A DNA stretch of 18,692 nt from Chitinophaga pinensis (GCA_945870115.1 CAMBRH010000024.1:1-18692), one strand, 5' to 3'; positions 6,778 through 14,837 are shown, counted from the first letter of the stretch. Numbers and translations: made by a program. Notes: generated by a model from the sequence alone, not told the origin.

Positions 6778-9700
6778 ATGAAAATATTAATTTGTTTTTT
6801 TTTACTAATTTCACTAAATGCATTTAGTCAGATTGAAGAAATTTCCAATAAAAAAGTTGTTGGACAAAAATTTATTAACCCCTCGACAAAAACGATTGGT
6901 AACACAAAAAAAATTAGTGATTACACAAATTTCGTAGACCCTTTCATCGGAACAGGCGCTCACGGTCATACGCATCCAGCTGCAACAGCACCCTTTGGCA
7001 TGATTCAACTTGGACCAGACACCCGCTATAATGGCTGGGATGGATGTTCAGGATACCATTATAGCGATTCAATAATTTACGGTTTTTCACACACCCATTT
7101 AAGTGGAACGGGTGTTGAAGATTTATGTGATTTACTGATTGTTCCACAGCAAGGAAAATGTATTACTGAGCCAAGATATAATAATTCAAAAGGCTACGGT
7201 TCAGTTTTTTTGCATAAAGAAGAAAATGCATCACCAGGATTTTATAATGTTCATCTTAAAAAAAATAATATTGATGTCAGATTAGCATCAACAGAAAGAG
7301 CTGGAATTCATGAATATACATTCACTGAAAAAAAAGGTAAAAGATTTATATTGATTGACTTAGCTCATAGAGATAAATTAATTGACTCCGAAATAAATGT
7401 AATCGACAAGAATAAAATATCAGGAAAAAGAATTTCAACTGCTTGGGCAAAAAATCAACATTTTTATTTTTATATAGAAACAGATATTCCTTATAGCAAA
7501 TCTAAAATAACAAAAGACAATAAATTAATTCTTGAATTTCCTGAAACGACAAATGTTATTAAAATAAAGGTTGGAATTTCGGCAGTTGACATCGAGGGTG
7601 CGAAAAAAAATCTAGAAGAAGAAATCACAACTTTTAATTTAGATGAAATAATAAACCTAACTCGTAATAAATGGAATCAAGAATTTAATAAAATTCAATT
7701 TTCTTCGAAAGACAAATCCGTCATGACAAATTTTTTTACAGCAGTCTATCACGCTTATTTAACACCAACATTATTTTCAGATGTTGATGGAAGATATAGA
7801 GGAAATGATAATTTAATTCATGAATCCAAAAATAATACGAGATATACAATCTTTTCATTATGGGACACTTATCGATCCGCCCACCCACTTTATACTTTAA
7901 CTCAACAAAAAAGGACAGAAGATTTTATTCAAACTTTTTTAGATATTTACGATGAAACAAAAGAATTACCCGTTTGGGAATTGTGGGGAAATGAAACGGA
8001 TTGTATGATTGGATACCATGCAACCTCTGTCATTGCAGATGCCTATTTAAAGGGAATCACAAATTTTGATTCTAAAAAAGCCTTGGAAGCAATGCTAGTT
8101 ACCTCACAAAAAAATGAACTAGGGAAACAATTTTACATGGATTTTGGATTCATTAGTTCTAGTCAAGAGCCAGAATCTGTTTCTAAAACCTTAGAATATG
8201 CTTACGATGATTGGACAATATCTGTTTTTGCAAAAGCATTGAATGAAGAAAAAATTGCGAAAGAATATTTGAATAAATCTTTAAACTTTATCAATATTTT
8301 TGATCCTCAAACAAAATTTATGCGACCAAAAAATGGTGGAATTTGGCTAAATCCATTTCTACCATCAGAAGTGAATTTCAATTTCACAGAAGCAAATTCT
8401 TACCAGTATTCACTTGCCATGCCCCAAAACATCAATGCAATGCGTGAAATTTTAGGAGGAAAAGATAGTTTAGAAATTTGGCTAGATCGCTTATTTTCAA
8501 CTTCAAGTGTGTTGGAAGGTCGTCAGCAATCTGACATTACAGGTTTAATTGGTCAATATGCGCATGGAAATGAACCGTCACATCACATGGCATATTTGTA
8601 CAATTACACAAATTCTCCGTTCAAAACGCAAGAAAAAGTAGATAAAATTTTGACAGAATTATACACACCAACACCAGAAGGTTTGAGTGGAAATGAAGAT
8701 TGTGGACAAATGTCAGCTTGGTATGTCTTATCAGCAATTGGACTTTATCCAGTTTGTCCTGGAAATCCAAATTATACTTTTGGCCGACCATTGCATGATA
8801 ATGCTAATTTTAATTTTGAGAATGGTAAAACCATGTATATCAAAACAATAAATAATTCAGCAGAAAATAAATACATTCAAAAAATCGAATTAAATGGAGA
8901 AATTTACTCCAACTTATTTATTACTCATGAAACACTTCTAAACGGAGGAACATTGCTATTTTACATGGGAAAAGAAAAAAATAATGAACTAAATTCCCAT
9001 AGAAGAGAAATTTCAGAAAAAGATTCCATTAGTTCAGAGTTTATTCCTGTACCCTATTTTACTGCAACAAAAAATACTTTTTACGATTCTATTTCTACTA
9101 AAATTAAAATGATTGATTTACCAAATTTTGAAATTCGTTATACCTTAGATGGAAGTGAACCAAATTTGAATTCTGAAATTTATAGAAAAGAATTAACTTT
9201 TTCTAAAACAACTGAACTTAAAGCAAAATGTTTTAAAATTCAAAAAAATAAAGTTAAACCAAATTCAGAAGATTGTTTTACCACCTCGATTACCATTTCA
9301 GAAGCTGATAATAAAAAAGCAATTTCAAGCGTTTTTTATAAATTAATTCAAGATTATAGTTTGGAAGTAAGTTCAAAATACAACAATCAATATACTGGCG
9401 GCGGAGATTTGGCTTTGATTGATGGAATTTCAGGATCAAATGACTTTCGTTCAGGAGCATGGCAAGGATATGAGGCAAATAATGCTGAGGGAATTTTGAC
9501 TTTTAAAGAAGCCAAATCAATTAAAAACATTGAATTTTCTTGTTTACAAGATATTAAATCATGGATTTTTATGCCTTTGGAAATTCAAATTGAAGTTTCT
9601 TACGATGGAATTACTTATGAAAAACCAATTGGTTTAAAACTAAAATATCAAGTTGAGCAATTTGGAGTTTTTATTGAGAAATTCAACTTAAAAATTGAGA

Positions 9701-9819
9701 AGCAAAAAGTTAAATCCTTAAGATACAAAGTAATCAATCGAAAAACTTGTCCAAAAGGACATTTAGGTGAAGGTGAAAAATCGTGGATTTTTTTAGATGA
9801 AATCAAAATTGAATTCTAA
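6778..9819 (+). CDS. GH92 family alpha-mannosidase, secreted, with C-terminal accessory domains
   Basis: I chose the ATG at 6778 because it gives a clean signal peptide (MKILICFFLLISLNAFSQ); an in-frame TTG at 6772 is the alternative. The protein has 1013 residues, longer than a bare GH92 enzyme (about 750). GH92 signatures are clear: FVDPFIGTG near residue 52, APFGMIQLGPDT, GFSHTHLSGTG, ELWGNETDC near 400, EANSYQY near 538 (probable catalytic acid region), GNEPSHHMAY near 597, and GNEDCGQMSAWY from 638 (probable base region). GH92 enzymes are calcium-dependent exo-alpha-mannosidases, mostly alpha-1,2. After the catalytic part come a chitobiase-C-like domain (about 760-822, IRYTLDGSEP) and an F5/8 type C-like domain to the end (VSYDGITYE). 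It lies in an operon behind a ROK kinase. No SusC/SusD pair is next to it. Confidence 0.94.
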   Translation: MKILICFFLLISLNAFSQIEEISNKKVVGQKFINPSTKTIGNTKKISDYTNFVDPFIGTGAHGHTHPAATAPFGMIQLGPDTRYNGWDGCSGYHYSDSIIYGFSHTHLSGTGVEDLCDLLIVPQQGKCITEPRYNNSKGYGSVFLHKEENASPGFYNVHLKKNNIDVRLASTERAGIHEYTFTEKKGKRFILIDLAHRDKLIDSEINVIDKNKISGKRISTAWAKNQHFYFYIETDIPYSKSKITKDNKLILEFPETTNVIKIKVGISAVDIEGAKKNLEEEITTFNLDEIINLTRNKWNQEFNKIQFSSKDKSVMTNFFTAVYHAYLTPTLFSDVDGRYRGNDNLIHESKNNTRYTIFSLWDTYRSAHPLYTLTQQKRTEDFIQTFLDIYDETKELPVWELWGNETDCMIGYHATSVIADAYLKGITNFDSKKALEAMLVTSQKNELGKQFYMDFGFISSSQEPESVSKTLEYAYDDWTISVFAKALNEEKIAKEYLNKSLNFINIFDPQTKFMRPKNGGIWLNPFLPSEVNFNFTEANSYQYSLAMPQNINAMREILGGKDSLEIWLDRLFSTSSVLEGRQQSDITGLIGQYAHGNEPSHHMAYLYNYTNSPFKTQEKVDKILTELYTPTPEGLSGNEDCGQMSAWYVLSAIGLYPVCPGNPNYTFGRPLHDNANFNFENGKTMYIKTINNSAENKYIQKIELNGEIYSNLFITHETLLNGGTLLFYMGKEKNNELNSHRREISEKDSISSEFIPVPYFTATKNTFYDSISTKIKMIDLPNFEIRYTLDGSEPNLNSEIYRKELTFSKTTELKAKCFKIQKNKVKPNSEDCFTTSITISEADNKKAISSVFYKLIQDYSLEVSSKYNNQYTGGGDLALIDGISGSNDFRSGAWQGYEANNAEGILTFKEAKSIKNIEFSCLQDIKSWIFMPLEIQIEVSYDGITYEKPIGLKLKYQVEQFGVFIEKFNLKIEKQKVKSLRYKVINRKTCPKGHLGEGEKSWIFLDEIKIEF

Positions 9820-10622
9820 TATTTCTCAATTATTGCTGCTTTTAAATCATCGGTAATGATAACATTTGGATTTTTTTTCAAAGCTGAGCGAATACCTTTA
9901 GGAGATCTTACTTCAAAAATCAATACTTTCTTTCCTTTGGATTGAATTGTTTCAACTTTTTCTTTTGTTATTTCATTGTTTTTGAATAAAAAAGCATCCA
10001 TTGTAAAATTTGCAGAAATATAATCCAAATCTTCAGTTTCAGAAGGAGAATAACAAATTTGAATTTTTAGATTATTTGTTGCTAAACTTTGTAGTTCTGA
10101 AATCCAAGAAAGGTTATTTGTGTTTAGATAAATTTCACTTTGTAAGTTGTTTTCGCAAAATAATTTTATTTGTATCAACATTTTATCAAGATCAACAACC
10201 TTATTCTCGCACGAATTTGCATGACGTATGTCTAAAACAATGCTTTTAGAATTTAGTTGTAATTCATTTAACTTAAACAATTTTTCGTCATTAAAATGAT
10301 TGTAAGCTAATTCTGAAATTACCTCATCTGTGGAAGAATTTATACACGAATTCAAATTAGCTTCAACTTCCAAATTTTCATCGTGAAACAACCAAGCTGT
10401 TCCATCCTTGGAAAGTTGCACATCTACTTCTACTCCATCGCAACCATTTTGAGAAAGGGCTCATTTTATGGAATTTTCAGAATTATCGTGGTAAACTGAA
10501 TTTGAAATATTTAATCCATTACCAGCGTGTCCAAATAATTTAATTGCATCAAAAGACTCTTTTTTATTGCAAGAAACAATAAAAATTAATATCAATATTC
10601 TAAAATAAAATTTAGCGAACAT
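9816..10622 (-). pseudogene. Glycerophosphodiester phosphodiesterase lipoprotein, interrupted by one in-frame TGA
   Basis: Read from the ATG at 10622, one frame runs to the TAG at 9816-9818 with a single internal TGA at 10461-10463 (codon 54). Before it are a lipoprotein signal (lipobox IVSC, Cys18), the GHAGNG substrate-site motif (31-36) and SENSIK. Directly after it are ALSQNGCDGVEVDV (metal ligands Glu65 and Asp67) and WLFHDE (catalytic-type His80). These are the ordered motifs of a GDPD enzyme, which hydrolyses glycerophosphodiesters to glycerol-3-phosphate. Total length (268 codons) is normal, there is no frameshift, and the remainder is well preserved. The start overlaps the upstream gene by 11 bp. 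A downstream GTG restart at 10421 would lose the metal ligands. Either a recent nonsense mutation, a sequence error, or readthrough explains this; the family call is firm, functional status is not. Confidence 0.85.
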
Positions 10623-11130
10623 AATAAATAAATCCAATTTTAGCACTGTAATTAAAAGCCAAATGATTTTCTACTTTTTTGTAAAAATCCGAATGAAAAC
10701 TTTCTAGAATTATTCCAGCTTCTTGTTGTATGAATACTTTATACTTATCACCGTATGAAAATTGAAAACCGGCTAAAAGTTCATTGAAAAAATGAATTTC
10801 TTTGTCATTTCGATTGACATTATAAAAATTCAAATGATACGAAGAAAGTCCTTGAAGATTAAATTTATTTGGCGACCTAAAATTTGTCTTTAAAACGTAA
10901 AAAAGTTCTGGAGAAAATCTATTTTGAAATAATGACTTATTAATTCCAAATCCAAGTCCAAATTCATGATTTGATTTTTTATATTGAAAATTTAATCCCG
11001 ATTCTAAAAAAAAATCATTTTTATTGAAGCGAAGACCATTTGAATTTGAAATGGGGTTCTTCTCAATATTTTCTTGTGAATATGAAATATAAAACGAAAA
11101 AAAAATAAAAAATAAGGAATAAAATTTCAT
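10612..11130 (-). CDS. Small outer-membrane-like protein, function unknown
   Basis: The 172-residue protein has an N-terminal signal peptide (MKFYSLFFIFFSFYISYSQ). After a short polar linker (about residues 20-38) come alternating hydrophobic/polar segments rich in Phe and Tyr, for example FFLESGLNFQYKK, HEFGLGFGINK and FNYSAKIGFIYYVR. This is the pattern of a small (about 8-strand) outer-membrane beta-barrel. I do not recognise a named family. It starts 15 bp after the SPFH gene stop and its end overlaps the GDPD start by 11 bp (10612-10622), so the three genes are probably translated from one mRNA. Confidence 0.75.
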   Translation of the reverse strand: MKFYSLFFIFFSFYISYSQENIEKNPISNSNGLRFNKNDFFLESGLNFQYKKSNHEFGLGFGINKSLFQNRFSPELFYVLKTNFRSPNKFNLQGLSSYHLNFYNVNRNDKEIHFFNELLAGFQFSYGDKYKVFIQQEAGIILESFHSDFYKKVENHLAFNYSAKIGFIYYVR

Positions 11131-11145
11131 TTAAATTCTGAAAAA

Positions 11146-12075
11146 TTATTTTTCTTTTTGATTCTCATTTAATTGAGTAGTGGCCATCATTTGTTTCATT
11201 GTCTTTTCCATCCCTTCCATTGAACCATCAAGGAAAATAACATTTCCGTTGCCATTTTCCGCAAAATGTTTGATTGCTTCCGTCCACATGGAGAATAATA
11301 AATACGATGTATCAACATTTGCATCAGACATTTCTTTTGCCGCATGTGCCATACCTTTTGCAACTTCTTGACGAAATAAGGCAATTCCTTGTCCACGTTG
11401 AATCGAAGCTTCTTTTTCAGCTCTAGCAGAAATATTTATTGCATTTCCTTCCGCTTCAGCAGCTTTTGTTCTTGTAATTAAAAGTGCTTGTCCTTCATTT
11501 TCTGCCGCAGCTTTTAAGTTATTTGAAGCAACAACTTTAGACATAGAACGAATAATTTCTTCGTCAAAAGTGATGTCATTCAATTGAATATCAATCATGT
11601 GATATCCCCATTCTTCTAATGTTTTATCTAAATGTAATTTAACTTCCAACACAATTTCTGAACGTAAACCCAAAATTTCTGATTGCTTTTTAGTTGCCAC
11701 AAAACTTCTAATTGTTCCTTCAATAGTTCGAATTAAAGCCTGAGTAAAATTCTTTTCATCAACAAATTTGAAAGCAACATTCTTAATTGTTTCCTCATCT
11801 TGATTTACAACTGCATAAAGCAACATTGCCTTAAAATGAACATTCGCTTGATCTTGCGTTACGGCTTGAAAACCAAGTTCTACCGAACGATTTTGAATTG
11901 AAATACGTTTGTTGATTTGTTCAATAATTGGAATTCTAAAACTCAAACCAGGAGTTAAAATTCTCCTATACTTTCCGAAAATTGTAATTACAGCAACATT
12001 TCCTTGTTTAACCGTTACAAATCCTAAAGCGATTAATAATACGAAAACTAAAATACTAATTGAAATTGGTGACAT
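11146..12075 (-). CDS. SPFH/Band 7 (stomatin-like) membrane protein
   Basis: The 309-residue protein starts with one hydrophobic membrane segment (about residues 3-24), followed by an SPFH domain. Typical stomatin features are EQGxxA-like KQGNVAVITIFGKYRR, LTPGLSFRIPIIEQI, NRSVELGFQAVTQD and GYHMIDIQLNDI. An Ala/Glu-rich coiled coil (about 185-240, with TKAAEAEGNAI and ARAEKEASIQ) leads to a Met/Gln-rich tail. Such proteins form large ring or cage oligomers in membranes and often control proteases or membrane microdomains. No NfeD gene, the frequent bacterial partner, is adjacent; the neighbours are a DUF5808 membrane protein upstream and an outer-membrane-like protein downstream. A good promoter precedes it. 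Confidence 0.93.
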   Translation of the reverse strand: MSPISISILVFVLLIALGFVTVKQGNVAVITIFGKYRRILTPGLSFRIPIIEQINKRISIQNRSVELGFQAVTQDQANVHFKAMLLYAVVNQDEETIKNVAFKFVDEKNFTQALIRTIEGTIRSFVATKKQSEILGLRSEIVLEVKLHLDKTLEEWGYHMIDIQLNDITFDEEIIRSMSKVVASNNLKAAAENEGQALLITRTKAAEAEGNAINISARAEKEASIQRGQGIALFRQEVAKGMAHAAKEMSDANVDTSYLLFSMWTEAIKHFAENGNGNVIFLDGSMEGMEKTMKQMMATTQLNENQKEK

Positions 12076-12108
12076 TTTTTTTTGGATTTAGATAAATTTC
12101 ATTTCTTA

Positions 12109-12137
12109 CAAATATACTAAGATTTTCCTATTTTCAA
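12109..12137 (-). promoter_or_regulatory. Promoter of the SPFH gene
   Basis: On the - strand, TTG (12137-12135), an 18 bp spacer and TATATTTG (12116-12109) fit the Bacteroidota consensus fully. The -33 element overlaps the TGA stop of the DUF5808 gene. The leader to the ATG at 12075 is about 30 nt. This would allow the SPFH-OMP-GDPD genes to be expressed without the DUF5808 gene. Confidence 0.7.
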
Positions 12138-12346
12138 TTAAAAAATTTAACTATAAATAATACTAAGAATAACGCAACTAAAATCAAATAGGAAAAAACA
12201 TTTGCAAAGTTTAGGGTCCAACCTAAAAACTTATTTTTCTTTGGCACTAAAATCCTTTTGTCTGCTGGATTAAAATAAAAAATGGCTAATTTCCAATTTT
12301 TAGAATCCTCGTGCCATTTGTCCTTTGTTTCTTGATTCACTTTCAT
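12134..12346 (-). CDS. Small DUF5808-type membrane protein
   Basis: The 70-residue protein has an N-terminal soluble part with KNWKLAIFYFNPADKRI, then LVPKK and GWTLNFAN. This matches, from memory, the DUF5808 pattern (nWk.g.fYynpdDpRi.VPKr...GWtlNfa). The C-terminal 20 or so residues are one hydrophobic membrane helix (SYLILVALFLVLFIVKFF). DUF5808 has no known function; the motif is usually found beside membrane helices. It precedes the SPFH gene by 58 bp in the same orientation, so a link to membrane organisation is possible but unproven. It ends in TGA. Confidence 0.8.
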   Translation of the reverse strand: MKVNQETKDKWHEDSKNWKLAIFYFNPADKRILVPKKNKFLGWTLNFANVFSYLILVALFLVLFIVKFFN

Positions 12347-12380
12347 AGAATGTTTTATTATTCTTTTATATGATTATCTT

Positions 12381-12398
12381 CTACTTTACCAAAAGTAG
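12381..12398 (-). promoter_or_regulatory. Candidate promoter of the DUF5808 gene with overlapping inverted repeat
   Basis: TACTTTTG on the - strand (12397-12390) matches TAnnTTTG, about 44 nt before the ATG at 12346. It lies inside a 7 bp inverted repeat, CTACTTT (12381-12387) / AAAGTAG (12392-12398) with a 4 bp centre, which could be an operator. Confidence 0.45.
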
Positions 12399-12455
12399 TT
12401 TTGTCATGGTTTTAAAAAAAAACACACGCCAAAACTGAATCTATTCTCTCTTTTT

Positions 12456-12502
12456 ACGACGGATTAACATCCGTCGTTACAAAAATGTCACTCCTACGGA
12501 GT
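12456..12502. repeat. Twin palindromes, REP-like intergenic repeat
   Basis: ACGACGGAT (12456-12464), loop TAAC, ATCCGTCGT (12469-12477) is a perfect 9 bp stem. Twelve bases later ACTCC (12490-12494), loop TAC, GGAGT (12498-12502) forms a second hairpin. Both are GC-rich islands in AT-rich DNA. From memory, paired palindromes of this kind (CGTCG...ACAAAAATGTC...CTCCTACGGAG) are scattered through many Bacteroidota genomes. Only one copy is in this window, so its repeat nature is not shown here. The rest of 12347-12615 shows no gene. Confidence 0.55.
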
Positions 12503-12615
12503 TATTTAGGAAAACAGCGAACAATCATAAAGTTAAATTATTCTTTTATTTATGCAAATTGGCTATGGATTTTTCGAAATACAAAGAACATTAAAAAAAA
12601 CTCATAATTCATCAC

Positions 12616-13791
12616 TCATTTAATCGCCTTCACGCACAATTTCATGCGGATAATTCTTTTTGCAGAAGCATCTACTTTTGCTTTGAATTCTTTGTCAAAT
12701 CTATATTTTTTTAGGATGTCAGCATGAGCTTTTTTACTATCAACTGGCATTAAAACGATATCGCAACCTGCTTCAACAGCTTTCACTTCACAATTTGGAA
12801 TTGCAGTAACACCGCCCATATTCATCGCATCTGTAACAATCAAACCTTTGAAAGCAAACTCATTTCTCAATAAATCACTTACAATTGTAGATGAAGTCGT
12901 TGAAGGTAAACCTTTTGTGTCGTATTTTGGATTGTTTTTCACAGCAATATGTGCAACCATAATTGACAAAACTCCATCTTGAATTAATTTAGGATAATTT
13001 CCAATTTCTTTTAATTCTCCATCAATTACTTGTAAAGCTTTGTGTGTATCTCCAGAAACTAAACCATGCCCTGGAAAATGTTTTGCTGTTGCAATGATTC
13101 CATTTTTTTGTGTTTGTTGAATAAAAGCGTTTGAAAAAGGGATAATATTTGCTGGAATTGCACCAAAACTTCTAAAACCTACCGTTTTATTTGGAGACAT
13201 ATCAACAACTGGAGAAAAATTATAATTGATTCCAATTTCATTCAAATCTTTTGAAATCGTATCTGTAAAAGACTTTACTTCATCAATTGTTTTCATTTCG
13301 TTTGCCTTTTTTACTGGTCGAGAACCAATAATTTTTCGATTCACTAAACTTGGTTCCGCATCAGCAGAATATAAAAAATCCAGATTTCCAAAATCTGTAT
13401 TCATTGAATTGAAAGTTGAAATCCAATTCGTCATTTCAGCTTTGGTTCCATTTAACATCAAAACGCCACCAATAATTCTGCTTTTAATATGACTTTTAAT
13501 TGTTGCTTCAGTTTGACCTAAACGTCCAACTGCTGGCATGATTAATTGAGCAACAATTGCTGTGTCGTCCATACTTTTAAATAATTTTTCAACTGCTAAA
13601 TCTAATTCTTTGTTTTCACTTAAGAAATCGGTTAAAGCAAATTCTTGTTTGATTTCAGGAATTTCTATTTTTTTTGTTTCAACTTTTTTCTCAATTTCTT
13701 TAGAATCTGAATTTTGCGCACAAGCTTGAACTAAAATTGCTAGAACGCTGAATGTTAAAATTCCACCACGGCGGAGAGCTGTTTTTATCAT
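12616..13791 (-). CDS. GH3 family glycosidase lipoprotein (beta-N-acetylhexosaminidase/NagZ type)
   Basis: The 391-residue protein begins with a positively charged, hydrophobic lipoprotein signal (lipobox VQAC, Cys24). The rest is a single GH3 N-terminal TIM-barrel domain. Seen motifs are GFRSFGA, TAKHFPGHG (Lys237-Gly243) followed by SGDTH (His250, matching the NagZ catalytic dyad GDT/SxxSH region), and LIVTDAMNMGG with the probable nucleophile Asp321. The absence of a second C-terminal GH3 domain favours the NagZ/beta-hexosaminidase branch over beta-glucosidases. It may release N-acetylglucosamine from peptidoglycan fragments or glycans in the periplasm or at the outer membrane. NagZ of E. 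coli is cytoplasmic, so lipid anchoring is a difference, though not rare in Bacteroidota. Confidence 0.9.
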   Translation of the reverse strand: MIKTALRRGGILTFSVLAILVQACAQNSDSKEIEKKVETKKIEIPEIKQEFALTDFLSENKELDLAVEKLFKSMDDTAIVAQLIMPAVGRLGQTEATIKSHIKSRIIGGVLMLNGTKAEMTNWISTFNSMNTDFGNLDFLYSADAEPSLVNRKIIGSRPVKKANEMKTIDEVKSFTDTISKDLNEIGINYNFSPVVDMSPNKTVGFRSFGAIPANIIPFSNAFIQQTQKNGIIATAKHFPGHGLVSGDTHKALQVIDGELKEIGNYPKLIQDGVLSIMVAHIAVKNNPKYDTKGLPSTTSSTIVSDLLRNEFAFKGLIVTDAMNMGGVTAIPNCEVKAVEAGCDIVLMPVDSKKAHADILKKYRFDKEFKAKVDASAKRIIRMKLCVKAIK

Positions 13792-13806
13792 GTTTTTGTT
13801 TTTTTA

Positions 13807-13814
13807 CAAAGGTA
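13807..13814 (-). promoter_or_regulatory. Candidate promoter of the GH3 gene, -7 box
   Basis: TACCTTTG on the - strand matches TAnnTTTG and ends 15 nt before the ATG at 13791, giving a leader of under 10 nt. No clear -33 TTG is present at the right distance. Confidence 0.5.
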
Positions 13815-13912
13815 AGAGCAATAACTATTCCATGAATCTTTTATTCGATTTTTTTTGAAAAGTTAAATGTTGGAAAGTAAATGTTTAAAAAAAATATAAA
13901 ATGATTATCAAT

Positions 13913-14734
13913 TTATTTATTTTCAGTTTTTTTTGAATCATGTTTTTTAAACTCATAAACAATTTTTAAAGGTTCACCAGAAATAATGGTTTCTCTTGGA
14001 TGGAATTCATTCTGCTGATTTTCTTCAAATTGTTTTCTCAAAAAATCTTCATGTTCTTGCGCTAAGCGCATATTTTCTTTCCAAATTCCTTCTAAATCAG
14101 GTGGTTCTATTCCCAATTCTTTTTCAATTTCATAGTTGTATTTAGGATTTTCTGGTCCCTTATTTTTAAACCAAAATGCTAAAACAACTCCTATTAAAAG
14201 TCCGAATAAATGCCCTTCCCAAGAAATTCGTTCTTCCTGCGGAAAAATCCCCCAAATCATGCTTCCATAAATAAAAACAACAAAAAGAGAAATTCCTTGT
14301 AAAGGACGAAATTTTCTGATTGTACCACTAGTGAATAAAAAACCTGCTAAAGCATAAATAACTCCACTAAAACCAACGTGGTAACTCCCAGTATTTTTGG
14401 CAATTAACCAAACTAAAAAACCACCAAAAAACCAAGAAATAAAAAATACCTTTGCAGCTATTTTGTGATAAAAATAAACCAATGCTCCGAATAAAACTGC
14501 AGCTGGAATAGAATTATTAACGAGGTGCATGATGTCGTTTGGCGAGTGAATTAAAGGTGAAAATAAAATTCCCTTTAGTCCTTCAACCGTTCTGGGTAAA
14601 ATACCAAATTCAATAAATTCTCTTGGATAAAATTGTTCTACTAGAAAGATACTCCACATCAAAGAAAGTAATAAAAACGGATATAAAATCGCTTCTAAGG
14701 TTGTTCCAAATGATGAATGTATTTTATGTTTCAT
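13913..14734 (-). CDS. Rhomboid family intramembrane serine protease
   Basis: Rhomboids cut transmembrane helices of other proteins inside the membrane. This 273-residue protein has about six membrane helices, a conserved HxxxN-type loop (His70-Asn74, HLVNN), the active-site GFSG motif (Ser123 as nucleophile) and the catalytic His175 in EGHLFG, so the Ser-His dyad is complete. After the last helix a charged cytosolic tail of about 80 residues follows (rich in Glu, Lys, Asn, with GIEPPDLEGIW), which is typical of the longer Bacteroidota rhomboids. The gene stands alone behind a terminator, with an unusual direct repeat in its promoter region. Confidence 0.93.
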   Translation of the reverse strand: MKHKIHSSFGTTLEAILYPFLLLSLMWSIFLVEQFYPREFIEFGILPRTVEGLKGILFSPLIHSPNDIMHLVNNSIPAAVLFGALVYFYHKIAAKVFFISWFFGGFLVWLIAKNTGSYHVGFSGVIYALAGFLFTSGTIRKFRPLQGISLFVVFIYGSMIWGIFPQEERISWEGHLFGLLIGVVLAFWFKNKGPENPKYNYEIEKELGIEPPDLEGIWKENMRLAQEHEDFLRKQFEENQQNEFHPRETIISGEPLKIVYEFKKHDSKKTENK

Positions 14735-14747
14735 TCTATCGACTAGT

Positions 14748-14788
14748 CAAAGATTGTACCTTTTAAAAAGTTCTGACAGACTGACAGT
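14748..14788 (-). promoter_or_regulatory. Candidate rhomboid promoter with CTGTCAG direct repeat
   Basis: Read on the - strand, ACTGTCAG and TCTGTCAG lie head to tail (14788-14773). After 17 bp comes AATCTTTG (14755-14748), one mismatch from TAnnTTTG. The repeat thus sits where a -33 TTG would be, which suggests binding of a regulator or an alternative sigma factor. Confidence 0.4.
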
Positions 14789-14803
14789 TCAAAATTTTTA
14801 GGC

Positions 14804-14837
14804 AAAAAAAAAGCTACTTGTCGAAACAAATAGCTTT
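14804..14837 (-). terminator. Rho-independent terminator of the small lipoprotein gene
   Basis: On the - strand, AAAGCTATTTGT pairs with ACAAGTAGCTTT (12 bp, one T-G pair) around a TTCG loop (14837-14810), followed by a T-run to 14804. Confidence 0.9.

Noticed and set aside
10461..10463. Selenocysteine insertion at the GDPD TGA
   Set aside because: The position is not a catalytic Cys in the GDPD family, no convincing SECIS-like hairpin follows directly, and no selenium genes are nearby.
10461..10463. Alternative genetic code with UGA as an amino acid
   Set aside because: The RRM gene and the DUF5808 gene end naturally in TGA, and Trp is encoded by TGG throughout.
12596..12615. Terminator after the GH3 gene
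   Set aside because: A T-run exists on the - strand, but the preceding ATGAGTGATGAATTATGAG holds direct repeats of ATGAG and no complementary stem.
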